Shown: one piece after another, positions 1 to 7,649 of the stretch
Layout of the letters: every line of letters starts with the position of its first letter
Numbering within the stretch: the first letter of the stretch is position 1
Assembly: GCA_900541315.1 (NCBI GenBank)
Contig: UQJF01000038.1
Location: 1 to 22,663, forward strand
Reading direction: 5' to 3'
Source of the DNA: an uncultured Clostridium sp.
GTDB lineage: Bacteria > Bacillota > Clostridia > Lachnospirales > Lachnospiraceae
DNA length: 22,663 nucleotides
Translations under genes and position numbers: made by a program
The notes under the pieces: generated by a model
Database searches by the model: none
Seen by the model: the letters and a program-made list of their open reading frames with translations, nothing else
Told to the model about the DNA's origin: nothing

Positions 1-20
1 AACTGGCGGAAAATCGACCG

Positions 21-60
21 CAAAGGCAAGTGCAGGAAAGACTCCGAGAGTACATCATAA
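21..60 (+). repeat. Intergenic repeat A, copy 1
   Basis: This stretch lies just upstream of the ribosome site of the first gene. Its first 30 bases match 15320-15349 at 27 of 30 positions by hand alignment, and a third, more diverged copy is at 16036-16069. The shared core is GACTCCGAGAG followed by K-ACAT, where K is G or T. All three copies end 20 to 75 bases before a start codon. Bases 1-20 also resemble the left hairpin arm of copy 2, but degenerately. No coding sequence is evident in 1-79. Confidence 0.7.
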
Positions 61-79
61 ACAAAAGGAGAACGATAAA

Positions 80-775
80 ATGAGCAGAATTGAACAGTTG
101 ATCGGTGAAATTGAAGAATACATAGACAGTTGCAAATTCCAGGCATTATCTAACAGCAAGATCATTGTAAATAAGGAAGAAATGGAAGAGCTGTTAGTAG
201 AGCTTCGTATGCGTATCCCGGATGAGATCAAGAAATACCAGAAGATCATCAGCCAGCAGGAAACCATTTTAAGTGATGCACAGGCCCAGTCTGATTCTAT
301 GCTGGCAGATGCAAAGAAGCAGTCTGATTCTATGATCGCACAGGCAACAGAGCAGGCCAATACTATGGTAGAACAGGCAACAGAGCAGGCAAACACCATG
401 GTAGCACAGGCAGATGCCCAGACTACAGAGATGGTCAACGACCATGAGATCATGCAGCGGGCATATGCACATGCGAATGAGGTAGTTGAGCAGGCAAATA
501 TCCAGGCTCAGGCAATCGTAGATGCAGCTGTTAATGATGCAAACAACATCCGTCAGGGTGCGATCCAGTATACGGATGATATGCTGCGCAGCCTTCAGAA
601 CATCATGGATCATACCATGGAAACTGCAAAGGGACGTTTTGATTCCTTTATGAGTTCCATGCAGTCCAGCTATGATATTGTGACAAACAACCGCAAGGAA
701 TTGTCTCCAGGTCTGGTAAAGCAGGAACCGGAAGCACAGGCAGCACCTCAGGAAGAGAAAAAGGAAGAAGCATAA
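80..775 (+). CDS. Coiled-coil protein with hendecad repeats (V-ATPase subunit H-like)
   Basis: A 231-residue soluble protein with no signal peptide or membrane segment. Residues 1-60 are charged and helical. Residues 66-120 are five tandem 11-residue repeats of the type QATEQANTMVx, rich in Ala, Gln and Met, which predicts a long parallel coiled coil. A further Ala/Gln-rich helix follows to about residue 175, and the tail is acidic and Glu/Lys rich. The start is supported by AAAGGAG at 64-70. Proteins of this kind in Lachnospiraceae are often labelled ATPase or V-type ATPase subunit H only because of the coiled coil; no nucleotide-binding motif is visible. From memory, this family often sits between coaD and ylbJ, which fits the ylbJ neighbour here. 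A scaffold or division-associated role like DivIVA is possible but unproven. Confidence 0.85.
   Translation: MSRIEQLIGEIEEYIDSCKFQALSNSKIIVNKEEMEELLVELRMRIPDEIKKYQKIISQQETILSDAQAQSDSMLADAKKQSDSMIAQATEQANTMVEQATEQANTMVAQADAQTTEMVNDHEIMQRAYAHANEVVEQANIQAQAIVDAAVNDANNIRQGAIQYTDDMLRSLQNIMDHTMETAKGRFDSFMSSMQSSYDIVTNNRKELSPGLVKQEPEAQAAPQEEKKEEA
275..439 (+). repeat. 33-bp in-frame tandem repeats
   Basis: Five consecutive 33-bp units encode the 11-residue repeats at residues 66-120 of the coiled-coil protein. Units 3 and 4 are closest to each other in DNA sequence and differ mainly at third codon positions. The pattern suggests internal duplication held by selection on the protein. Confidence 0.8.
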
Positions 776-1755
776 AGCTTCCATAAAATAAGCAAGAATA
801 TACAGGAAAGTAGACTGTGAAGGGCTTTCCAGAAGATATAATGCCGGATGGAAAGTCCGGCATTTTTTCTACCACTGTTCCTCATAAGGACACTCCGGGT
901 CTGGAAAATGCCGCTGATACCGCCAAAAGAAACACTTGCAGTGACTAAGAGAAGACCGGAAAGACCAGATGCATGTTCACAGATATTCCTGATGCCGGTC
1001 GTGATCTCTAAAAATCCCATAAGAGCCGGTTTAAAAAGGTCCGGACCAGGCAAAGGCAGCTTAAAAAGATATAACGACAGGATGGAAAACAGCATAATAT
1101 AAAGTCCGATCTTTTCCATAGTTTCAAGGCAGCTCATAAGGTGGTCATCCAGTGAAAATGTTTTTGGCATTACTGTCAGGTTACTGACTGCTTTGCTGTT
1201 GTTTGTTGAAATACAGATATTGTTTGTATTTTCTGCATTTTTCTGATAATAATGCCGGGCAAGGAAGAAAATGGGAAAAACAGGCAGATAAAGGGAGAGC
1301 AGAAAAATGGGCAGTGGAAAAGGTGCTGAAGCCGGGAACATTTTCTGGCTTTCCAGTGTTGTGTAGCCGGTAAGGAACATGGGACTTGGATGATTGCAGA
1401 TTGCAAGGAGGCAGTTTGCTTCCGTTGCCGTGATCTGGCCGTTTTCTAAAAGATCCCGGTCCATTTTTGCCCCCATAGGATAACCGCATAATAACCCTGT
1501 GAGAAAAGCGAAACCTGCTGGTTCAGAAAAGTGGAAAAAAAATGACAGTAAAGGCGAAAATGGACGCATTGCAAGATGTACGGTGCCTAAAGAAGCAATG
1601 ATACCGGTCCCGATCATAAAGGGCAATAAGGTGGGTAAAACTGTAAAAGCCCAGAGTAAAAGTCCGTTTCTGGCGCCTTCTAAAGAAGTGGCCGGAGAGA
1701 GCAGGAGCAGGATAAGGAAAAGTAAAGCCAGAAGGCTTAACAGGATCCGTTTCAT
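748..1755 (-). CDS. ylbJ: Sporulation integral membrane protein YlbJ
   Basis: A 335-residue, strongly hydrophobic multi-pass membrane protein. Family marks include an N-terminal helix, the segment TVLPTLLPF near residues 38-46, GYPMGAKM near 91-98, NHPSPMF further on, and a C-terminal VSFGGISGIFQ segment. YlbJ of Bacillus is a sigma-E-dependent protein of the spore-envelope programme and belongs to the nucleoside-recognition (Gate) domain group; its transported substrate is not known to me. It is shorter than the roughly 400-residue Bacillus form. The start is backed by AGAGGA a few bases upstream. Its last nine codons and stop overlap the 3' end of the convergent coiled-coil gene by 28 bases, and the neighbour's terminator lies inside its coding sequence. 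It implies a spore-forming host. Confidence 0.85.
   Translation of the reverse strand: MKRILLSLLALLFLILLLLSPATSLEGARNGLLLWAFTVLPTLLPFMIGTGIIASLGTVHLAMRPFSPLLSFFFHFSEPAGFAFLTGLLCGYPMGAKMDRDLLENGQITATEANCLLAICNHPSPMFLTGYTTLESQKMFPASAPFPLPIFLLSLYLPVFPIFFLARHYYQKNAENTNNICISTNNSKAVSNLTVMPKTFSLDDHLMSCLETMEKIGLYIMLFSILSLYLFKLPLPGPDLFKPALMGFLEITTGIRNICEHASGLSGLLLVTASVSFGGISGIFQTRSVLMRNSGRKNAGLSIRHYIFWKALHSLLSCIFLLILWKLYASSFFSS
841..868 (+). terminator. Rho-independent terminator of the coiled-coil gene, inside ylbJ
   Basis: A perfect 8-bp stem, ATGCCGGA with TCCGGCAT, encloses a 7-base loop and is followed by six T. It is oriented to stop plus-strand transcripts leaving the gene that ends at 775. 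The same bases are codons of ylbJ on the minus strand; the opposite side lacks a T run, so it should not stop ylbJ itself. Confidence 0.85.
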
Positions 1756-1874
1756 ATGTCCTCTTGAAAAAACAGGGTTTGTTTTAATATATGGCGTGGT
1801 CTTTTTGAAAATGACGGTGAACGTGTAAGGTACGTGGCAATTGATATGAGATTTTTATATAGAAGGAGCATGAT

Positions 1875-3296
1875 ATGACAGATGTAAAACAGCTGCCGGA
1901 AGAGTTTTTAAAGGAAATGGAGCAGCTTTTGGGAGATGAATATGAAGCATATATAAAAAGCTATGAAGAAGCGTGGAAACCGGGGCTGCGGGTAAACACT
2001 TTAAAGATTACGCCAGAGGAATTTAAAAATATGTCCCACCTGAATCTGATACCTGTAGATTGGACAGAAAAAGGCTTTTATTATGAGGATACAGAACGTC
2101 CAGCCAGACATCCATTTTATTATGCAGGCCTTTACTATCTTCAGGAACCAAGTGCAATGGCACCGGCGGCTGTCCTTCCTGTAGAATCGGGAGATAAGGT
2201 CCTTGATGTATGTGCGGCACCGGGAGGAAAAAGTACGGAGCTGGCAGCAAAATTACAGGGAAAAGGAATGCTGGTCTCCAATGATATCAGTTATTCCAGA
2301 GCAAGGGCCCTTCTTAAAAATCTGGAGCTGGCGGGAGCGGAAAATATCTGTGTATTAAGTGAAGAGCCGGCAAAGCTGGCAGCTGTATGGCCAGAGTTTT
2401 TTGATAAGATATTAATAGATGCCCCCTGTTCCGGGGAAGGAATGTTCCGAAGAGAAGAGGACATGGTAAAAGACTGGGTCAACAGGGGGCCGGATTACTA
2501 CAGCCCCATCCAGCGGGAGATTTTAGAGCAGGCGGTGGTCATGTTAAAGCCAGGAGGAATGATGCTTTATTCTACATGTACCTTCTCAAAGAAGGAGGAT
2601 GAGGAAAATGTGTCATTTATTTTAGAAAATCATCCGGACATGGAACTGGTTCCTATTGATAAAGAAAGGTTTAAGGGGCTTTCTGACGGCTTTGGCTATA
2701 AAGAGACAGGCCGCCTGTTCCCACACCGGATCCAGGGAGAAGGACATTTCCTGGCATTGTTCCATAAAAAGGGTGAGTATGAAAATAGTTCCGGCGAGGA
2801 AACCAGCCCAAAAACTGGCAGAAAGCTTTCTCACGGAGCAGATGATAAAGAGGCAAAAAAGCGGGCAAAAGAGGCCAAAAAACAGGAAGATCTGATGAAG
2901 TTTCTGAAAAACTGTAAAAAGGACTGGGACTTAGACCGCATTTATATCCGTGATGACCAGGTTTATTATCTGCCGGAAGGCTTAAGAACAGGACTTCCCC
3001 TGCGGTTTTTGCGTACGGGACTGCATTTAGGAGAGCTAAAGAAAGGCCGTTTTGAACCGGATCAGGCATTTGCAATGGCATTAAAAAAAGAGGAGTATCC
3101 GGTGCGCCTTGACCTGAAGGAAGAAGATGACCGGGTGATCCGATATTTAAAAGGAGAGACCATAAGCCTTGTAAATGAGGAAGGACCAGTTAAAGGCTGG
3201 TGTCTGGTTACAGTAGAAGGTTTTCCTTTAGGCTGGGCAAAAGGCAGTGGAATGACACTTAAGAATAAATATTATGCAGGATGGCGCTGGCAGTAA
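1875..3296 (+). CDS. rsmF: RsmF/NOL1-NOP2-Sun family rRNA m5C methyltransferase
   Basis: A 473-residue SAM-dependent RNA cytosine-C5 methyltransferase. The SAM-binding motif DVCAAPGGKS lies at residues 111-120. Motif IV, DAPCSGEGM, is at 182-190 with Cys185, and motif VI, STCTFS, carries Cys235; this two-cysteine arrangement is typical of RNA m5C enzymes. Residues about 298-342 form a Lys-rich, probably disordered linker, followed by a PUA-like RNA-binding C-terminal region seen in RsmF-type proteins. The ribosome site AAGGAG at 1863-1868 fixes the start. It heads a tight run of RNA-modifying genes. The exact target cytosine (16S C1407 for Escherichia coli RsmF) is inferred only. I see no convincing consensus promoter in the 119 bases between it and the divergent ylbJ. 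Confidence 0.93.
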   Translation: MTDVKQLPEEFLKEMEQLLGDEYEAYIKSYEEAWKPGLRVNTLKITPEEFKNMSHLNLIPVDWTEKGFYYEDTERPARHPFYYAGLYYLQEPSAMAPAAVLPVESGDKVLDVCAAPGGKSTELAAKLQGKGMLVSNDISYSRARALLKNLELAGAENICVLSEEPAKLAAVWPEFFDKILIDAPCSGEGMFRREEDMVKDWVNRGPDYYSPIQREILEQAVVMLKPGGMMLYSTCTFSKKEDEENVSFILENHPDMELVPIDKERFKGLSDGFGYKETGRLFPHRIQGEGHFLALFHKKGEYENSSGEETSPKTGRKLSHGADDKEAKKRAKEAKKQEDLMKFLKNCKKDWDLDRIYIRDDQVYYLPEGLRTGLPLRFLRTGLHLGELKKGRFEPDQAFAMALKKEEYPVRLDLKEEDDRVIRYLKGETISLVNEEGPVKGWCLVTVEGFPLGWAKGSGMTLKNKYYAGWRWQ

Positions 3297-3307
3297 AATG
3301 CAGAATG

Positions 3308-3345
3308 GCGAGAGTGCAAAGCACGCAGCAATTCAGTATCAGAGG
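3308..3345 (+). repeat. Intergenic repeat B, copy 1
   Basis: This 38-base element between rsmF and the next gene is identical to 15363-15400 at 37 of 38 positions, over 12 kb away. It holds a small fold, GTGC-AAA-GCAC. Directly after it, 3344-3369 forms another hairpin (GGGACGAAA with TTTTGTCCC, one G-U pair). On the minus strand both copies read LLRALHSR, which makes spurious short ORFs. No function is known to me. Confidence 0.8.
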
Positions 3346-3398
3346 GGACGAAATACCTTTTTGTCCCAACATCATAGAATGGAAGAATGGTAAAATAA

Positions 3399-4823
3399 AT
3401 GGCAAATAAAAAGAAAAAAGCTTCTAATTCCAGTATGCGCCTGGATAAGTTCCTGGTGGAAATGGGAAAGGGGACCCGAAGCCAGATCAAAGAGATGGCA
3501 AAAAAAGGGCGGATCCAGGTAAATGGAGCTGTATTAAAGGCAACGGATGAAAAAATAGACCCGGAAAAAGATGTAGTCGTACTGGATGGGCAGAGGGTTT
3601 CTTATGCCCAGACGGAATATTTTATGTTAAATAAACCGGCAGGTACTGTATCTGCCACAGAAGATGGAAAGTATCCTACAGTAGTAAGCCTGATTGGATC
3701 CGCTTTGCGAAAGGATCTGTTCCCGGTGGGACGGCTGGATCTGGATACAGAGGGACTTCTGCTTATTACCAATGACGGGGCAATGGCTCATGAGCTGTTG
3801 TCTCCAAAGAAACATGTGGATAAGATCTATCTGGCTTACATAGAGGGAACGCTTCCAAAGGATGCAAAAAAGCAGATGCAGGAAGGCCTTGTAATAGAAG
3901 AAGGTGTAAAGACACTTCCTGCAGAACTGGTGATATTAGACCCGCCGGAAGGCATGAAAGAGGGACTTACAGCAGTCTCTTTGCGGATCCATGAGGGAAA
4001 ATTCCATCAGGTAAAACGTATGTTTGAAGTTTTAGGATGTAAAGTGGTATACTTAAAACGTGTGACTATGGGACCGCTGGTGCTGGATCCTTCCTTAAAG
4101 CCGGGAGAGTACCGGACTTTAAGAGAAGAAGAACTGAAAGAGTTGGAACGAAAGATAAATGAAAAAGACAGAACGCATATTTTGGACGGTGTTTCTGCTG
4201 TGCTTTTTGATCTTGATGGTACTCTGGTAGACTCTATGTGGATGTGGGAAGCAATCGATATTGAATATTTAGGCCGTTTTGGTTATGATTGCCCTACAGA
4301 TCTGCAAAAGGCTATTGAAGGAATGAGTTTTTCTGAGACAGCTGAGTATTTTAAAGAACGTTTCAAATTGCCGGATTCTATTGAGGAGATCAAAGAGGCG
4401 TGGATCGGGATGTCTCTGGAAAAGTACCAGAAGGAAGTGCCTGTAAAGCCTGGGGTAAGGGAATTTCTGGAAGAAATTGCCATAAGAGGTATTAAGGCGG
4501 GCATTGCCACCAGCAACGGAAGAGAAATGGTAGATGCTGTATTAAAGTCTTTAGGTCTGGAACAATATTTCCAGGTGGTAGCAACTGCCTGTGAGGTGGC
4601 AGCGGGAAAGCCTGCTCCGGACATTTATCTGGAAGTAGCAAGACGTCTGGGAGTGAAGCCTGAAAACTGCCTGGTGTTTGAAGATGTGCCTGCAGGTATC
4701 ATGGCAGGAAAAAATGCAGGAATGAAGGTCATTGCAGTGGAAGATGATTTTTCAGAAACAATGAAAGAGGAAAAGGAGCAGCTGGCTGACCGGCTGATCC
4801 ATGATTTTTACGAGGTTTTATAA
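3399..4823 (+). CDS. RsuA-family pseudouridine synthase fused to a HAD-IA phosphatase
   Basis: A 474-residue two-domain protein. Residues 13-70 form an S4 RNA-binding domain, and about 73-245 a RsuA/RluB/E/F catalytic domain with GRLDLDTEGLL at 111-121; Asp114 is the expected catalytic aspartate, by analogy with Asp102 of Escherichia coli RsuA. After a short Glu/Lys linker, residues about 263-474 are a complete HAD subfamily IA hydrolase: nucleophile motif DLDGTLVDS from Asp271, TSN as motif II, GKPAPDIY as motif III and FEDVPAGIMAGKNAG as motif IV. The frame is continuous across the junction; the only nearby ATG (4159) is out of frame with the HAD part. RsuA alone is about 230-240 residues. 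The ribosome site is weak (GGAAG, about 12 bases upstream). The next gene begins directly after the stop. Confidence 0.92.
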   Translation: MANKKKKASNSSMRLDKFLVEMGKGTRSQIKEMAKKGRIQVNGAVLKATDEKIDPEKDVVVLDGQRVSYAQTEYFMLNKPAGTVSATEDGKYPTVVSLIGSALRKDLFPVGRLDLDTEGLLLITNDGAMAHELLSPKKHVDKIYLAYIEGTLPKDAKKQMQEGLVIEEGVKTLPAELVILDPPEGMKEGLTAVSLRIHEGKFHQVKRMFEVLGCKVVYLKRVTMGPLVLDPSLKPGEYRTLREEELKELERKINEKDRTHILDGVSAVLFDLDGTLVDSMWMWEAIDIEYLGRFGYDCPTDLQKAIEGMSFSETAEYFKERFKLPDSIEEIKEAWIGMSLEKYQKEVPVKPGVREFLEEIAIRGIKAGIATSNGREMVDAVLKSLGLEQYFQVVATACEVAAGKPAPDIYLEVARRLGVKPENCLVFEDVPAGIMAGKNAGMKVIAVEDDFSETMKEEKEQLADRLIHDFYEVL

Positions 4824-6860
4824 ATGATACATGATTATTTGCCTATCAATAAAGAGGATATGAAAAAAAGAGGCTGGGAACAGTGCGATTTTGTTTATGT
4901 TTCCGGAGATGCCTATGTAGATCATCCTTCTTTTGGAACAGCCATTATTTCAAGGCTGCTGGAAGCACATGGCTATAAGGTTGGCATCATTGCCCAGCCG
5001 GACTGGAAAGATAATAAAAGTATCCAGATCTTAGGGCGGCCAAGACTGGGATTTTTAGTGTCTGCGGGAAATATGGATTCCATGGTGAACCATTATTCTG
5101 TATCCAAAAAGCGCAGAAAAGAGGACTCCTATACTCCGGGGGGAGTTATGGGAAAGAGACCGGATTATGCAGTGGTAGTTTACTGCAATCTGATCCGGTC
5201 TGTCTATAAGGATGTTCCTATTATCGCAGGCGGCATTGAAGCCAGCCTTCGCCGCCTGGCTCATTATGATTACTGGTCTAATAAAATGAAGCGGTCTATT
5301 TTGCTGGATGCCCAGGCAGACATTATTTCCTATGGAATGGGAGAACATTCTATTGTGGAACTGGCAGATGCTTTAGACAGCGGATTGGATATTAAAGATA
5401 TTACCTTTATTGACGGTACTGTCTATAAGACAAAGAACCTGGAATCAGTTTATGATTACAAGCTGCTGCCGGACTATACAGAGCTTCTGGAGGACAAGAA
5501 AAGGTATGCGGAAAGCTTTTTTGTACAGTACAGCAATACGGACCCATTTTCCGGAAAACGTCTGGTAGAGCCATATGAAGGCAAGGTCTATGTAGTACAG
5601 AATCCGCCTGCAAAGCCGTTAACACAGGAAGAAATGGATGATGTGTATGATCTGCCTTATATGCGAAGCTATCATCCCTCTTATGAGGCTGCCGGGGGTG
5701 TTCCTGCGATCCGTGAGATCAAATTCAGCCTTATCAGCAACAGGGGCTGCTTTGGTGGCTGCAGCTTCTGCGCGCTGACCTTCCATCAGGGAAGGATCAT
5801 CCAGGCGCGAAGCCATGAGTCTCTGATAGACGAGGCAAAGCTTCTTACCCAGGAGCCTGACTTTAAGGGATATATCCATGATGTTGGGGGGCCTACTGCT
5901 AATTTCCGTTTCCCGGCCTGTGAAAAGCAGCTGACAAAGGGGGCGTGCCCTAATAAGCAGTGCCTGTTCCCGGAACCATGTAAGAACTTGCGGGCGGATC
6001 ACAGCGATTATATTTCCTTACTTAGAAAGCTGCGGGCGATCCCAAAGGTAAAGAAGGTATTTATCCGCTCCGGTATCCGTTTTGACTATTTGTTAAAGGA
6101 TCCGGGAAAGAAGTTTTTGCGGGAACTGTGTGAGTACCATGTAAGCGGCCAGCTGAAAGTTGCGCCAGAGCATGTGGCAGATAAAGTGCTTATGCGCATG
6201 GGTAAGCCGAAAAACAGTGTTTACAGAGAGTTTGTAAAAGAATATAAGCAGATGAATGAGAAGCTGGGAAAAGATCAGTATCTGGTGCCTTATCTTATGT
6301 CCTCCCATCCAGGTTCCTCTATGAAAGAGGCAGTGGAGCTGGCGGAGTATTTAAGGGATCTGGGCTATATGCCGGAGCAGGTGCAGGACTTTTATCCAAC
6401 ACCGTCTACCATCTCTACCTGCATGTATTATACAGGTTATGACTGCCGGACCATGGAAAAGGTGTATGTGCCTATTAATCCTCATGAAAAGGCTATGCAG
6501 AGAGCACTGATCCAGTACAGAAATCCGAAGAATTATGATCTGGTGGCAGAGGCTCTTAAGATCGCAGGCAGGACGGATCTCATCGGTTTTGAAAAGAAGT
6601 GCCTCATCAGGCCAAGAAATTTTGATAAGAGTGTCCGTGATGAGAAAGAATTCCATGGATATGGGGCAGGTTCTGGCAGCAGAAGCACCGGATCCAGAAA
6701 TGAAAAGGGCAGAAATGCAAATGGAAAAAGTGCAGGGGGAAGAAATGCAGGTCCAGGCAGCAGAAACATGGAAAAAAGCCCAGGCAGCAAAATGAACACA
6801 GCCAAATCTGCAGGAAAGAAAAAAGGCATCCGGAACGTTCATAAAAAGAAAGGAAACTGA
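4824..6860 (+). CDS. YgiQ family radical SAM protein
   Basis: A 678-residue protein that starts on the base after the previous stop codon, so it is probably translationally coupled. The N-terminus has the YgiQ signature (MIHDYLPIN, then [21 protein letters not shown]). The radical SAM cluster CxxxCxxC is at Cys309, Cys313 and Cys316 in [20 protein letters not shown] second Cys-rich stretch follows near residues 370-392 ([19 protein letters not shown]). Residues from about 610 to the end are a low-complexity basic tail rich in Gly, Ser, Asn, Arg and Lys, probably disordered and possibly RNA-binding. The reaction of YgiQ enzymes has not been established to my knowledge. Placement among RNA-modification genes hints at an RNA substrate, by inference only. 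Confidence 0.93.
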   Translation: MIHDYLPINKEDMKKRGWEQCDFVYVSGDAYVDHPSFGTAIISRLLEAHGYKVGIIAQPDWKDNKSIQILGRPRLGFLVSAGNMDSMVNHYSVSKKRRKEDSYTPGGVMGKRPDYAVVVYCNLIRSVYKDVPIIAGGIEASLRRLAHYDYWSNKMKRSILLDAQADIISYGMGEHSIVELADALDSGLDIKDITFIDGTVYKTKNLESVYDYKLLPDYTELLEDKKRYAESFFVQYSNTDPFSGKRLVEPYEGKVYVVQNPPAKPLTQEEMDDVYDLPYMRSYHPSYEAAGGVPAIREIKFSLISNRGCFGGCSFCALTFHQGRIIQARSHESLIDEAKLLTQEPDFKGYIHDVGGPTANFRFPACEKQLTKGACPNKQCLFPEPCKNLRADHSDYISLLRKLRAIPKVKKVFIRSGIRFDYLLKDPGKKFLRELCEYHVSGQLKVAPEHVADKVLMRMGKPKNSVYREFVKEYKQMNEKLGKDQYLVPYLMSSHPGSSMKEAVELAEYLRDLGYMPEQVQDFYPTPSTISTCMYYTGYDCRTMEKVYVPINPHEKAMQRALIQYRNPKNYDLVAEALKIAGRTDLIGFEKKCLIRPRNFDKSVRDEKEFHGYGAGSGSRSTGSRNEKGRNANGKSAGGRNAGPGSRNMEKSPGSKMNTAKSAGKKKGIRNVHKKKGN

Positions 6861-6862
6861 CA

Positions 6863-7648
6863 ATGAAAATAGCCGTTATAACAGGAGCTTCCTCTGGAAT
6901 GGGTCAGGAAAGTGCCATTGGTTTGTGGGAACAGTTTTCAGGGTTGGATGAGATCTGGGCAGTAGGAAGAAGAAAAGACCGTCTTGAAAAGCTGGAAGAA
7001 AAAGTGAATATCCCGGTACGTAAGTTTGCACTGGATCTGAGTCAGGAAAAAGACAGGGAACTCTTAAAAGAGGAACTGGTCCGTTTAAAGCCACAGGTAA
7101 AATTTCTTGTAAATGCTGCTGGTTTTGGAAAGATTGGCAATGTATGTGATCTTCCTGAAAAAGACCAGACAGGAATGGTACAGGTAAATTGTACGGCCCT
7201 GACTGCTGTTACCACCATGGTCCTTCCTTTTATGCCGCAAAACAGCCGTATCCTGCAGTTTGCCTCCAGCGCAGCCTTTTTGCCTCAGCCTGGCTTTGCA
7301 GTATATGCAGCATCAAAGGCCTATGTGTTAAGCTACAGCCGGGCGTTAAACAGGGAATTAAAAAGCAGAAAGATATTTGTGACGGCTGTCTGTCCGGGAC
7401 CGGTGCGCACGGAATTTTTCGATATTGCACAGACAACGGGTGAAATTCCACTGTATAAGAAACTGGTCATGGCTGATCCGGGAAAGGTTGTGGCAAAAGC
7501 AATACGGGACAGTATTGCAGGGAGAGAGGTTTCCGTGTATGGGATATGGATGAAGGTATTCTGGGTTCTTGCGAAAGTCTTTCCTCACAGCCTGATCCTG
7601 GATATTATGGAAAAGATCGAGTATGCACCGGGAAAGGAACGTTGGTAA
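6863..7648 (+). CDS. Short-chain dehydrogenase/reductase
   Basis: A 261-residue classical SDR with a Rossmann fold. The cofactor motif TGASSGMG is at residues 7-14, NAAG at 84-87, a serine-rich strand (FASS) at 133-136, and the catalytic pair Tyr148 and Lys152 in YAASK, followed by PGPVRTEF. It should be an NAD(P)-dependent oxidoreductase in the cytoplasm; the substrate cannot be read from sequence. An AAAGGA-type ribosome site lies in the end of the previous gene, two bases separate the genes, and the RluA gene starts one base after its stop. It is the only member of this run without an evident RNA link. Confidence 0.92.
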   Translation: MKIAVITGASSGMGQESAIGLWEQFSGLDEIWAVGRRKDRLEKLEEKVNIPVRKFALDLSQEKDRELLKEELVRLKPQVKFLVNAAGFGKIGNVCDLPEKDQTGMVQVNCTALTAVTTMVLPFMPQNSRILQFASSAAFLPQPGFAVYAASKAYVLSYSRALNRELKSRKIFVTAVCPGPVRTEFFDIAQTTGEIPLYKKLVMADPGKVVAKAIRDSIAGREVSVYGIWMKVFWVLAKVFPHSLILDIMEKIEYAPGKERW

Positions 7649-7649
7649 A

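Noticed and set aside
275..439. Regular 33-bp repeats suggesting a CRISPR array
   Set aside because: The repeats are contiguous without spacers, stay in frame and encode a coiled coil.
648..875. Short minus-strand ORF of 75 codons
   Set aside because: It is a shadow in another frame of ylbJ and has no family features.
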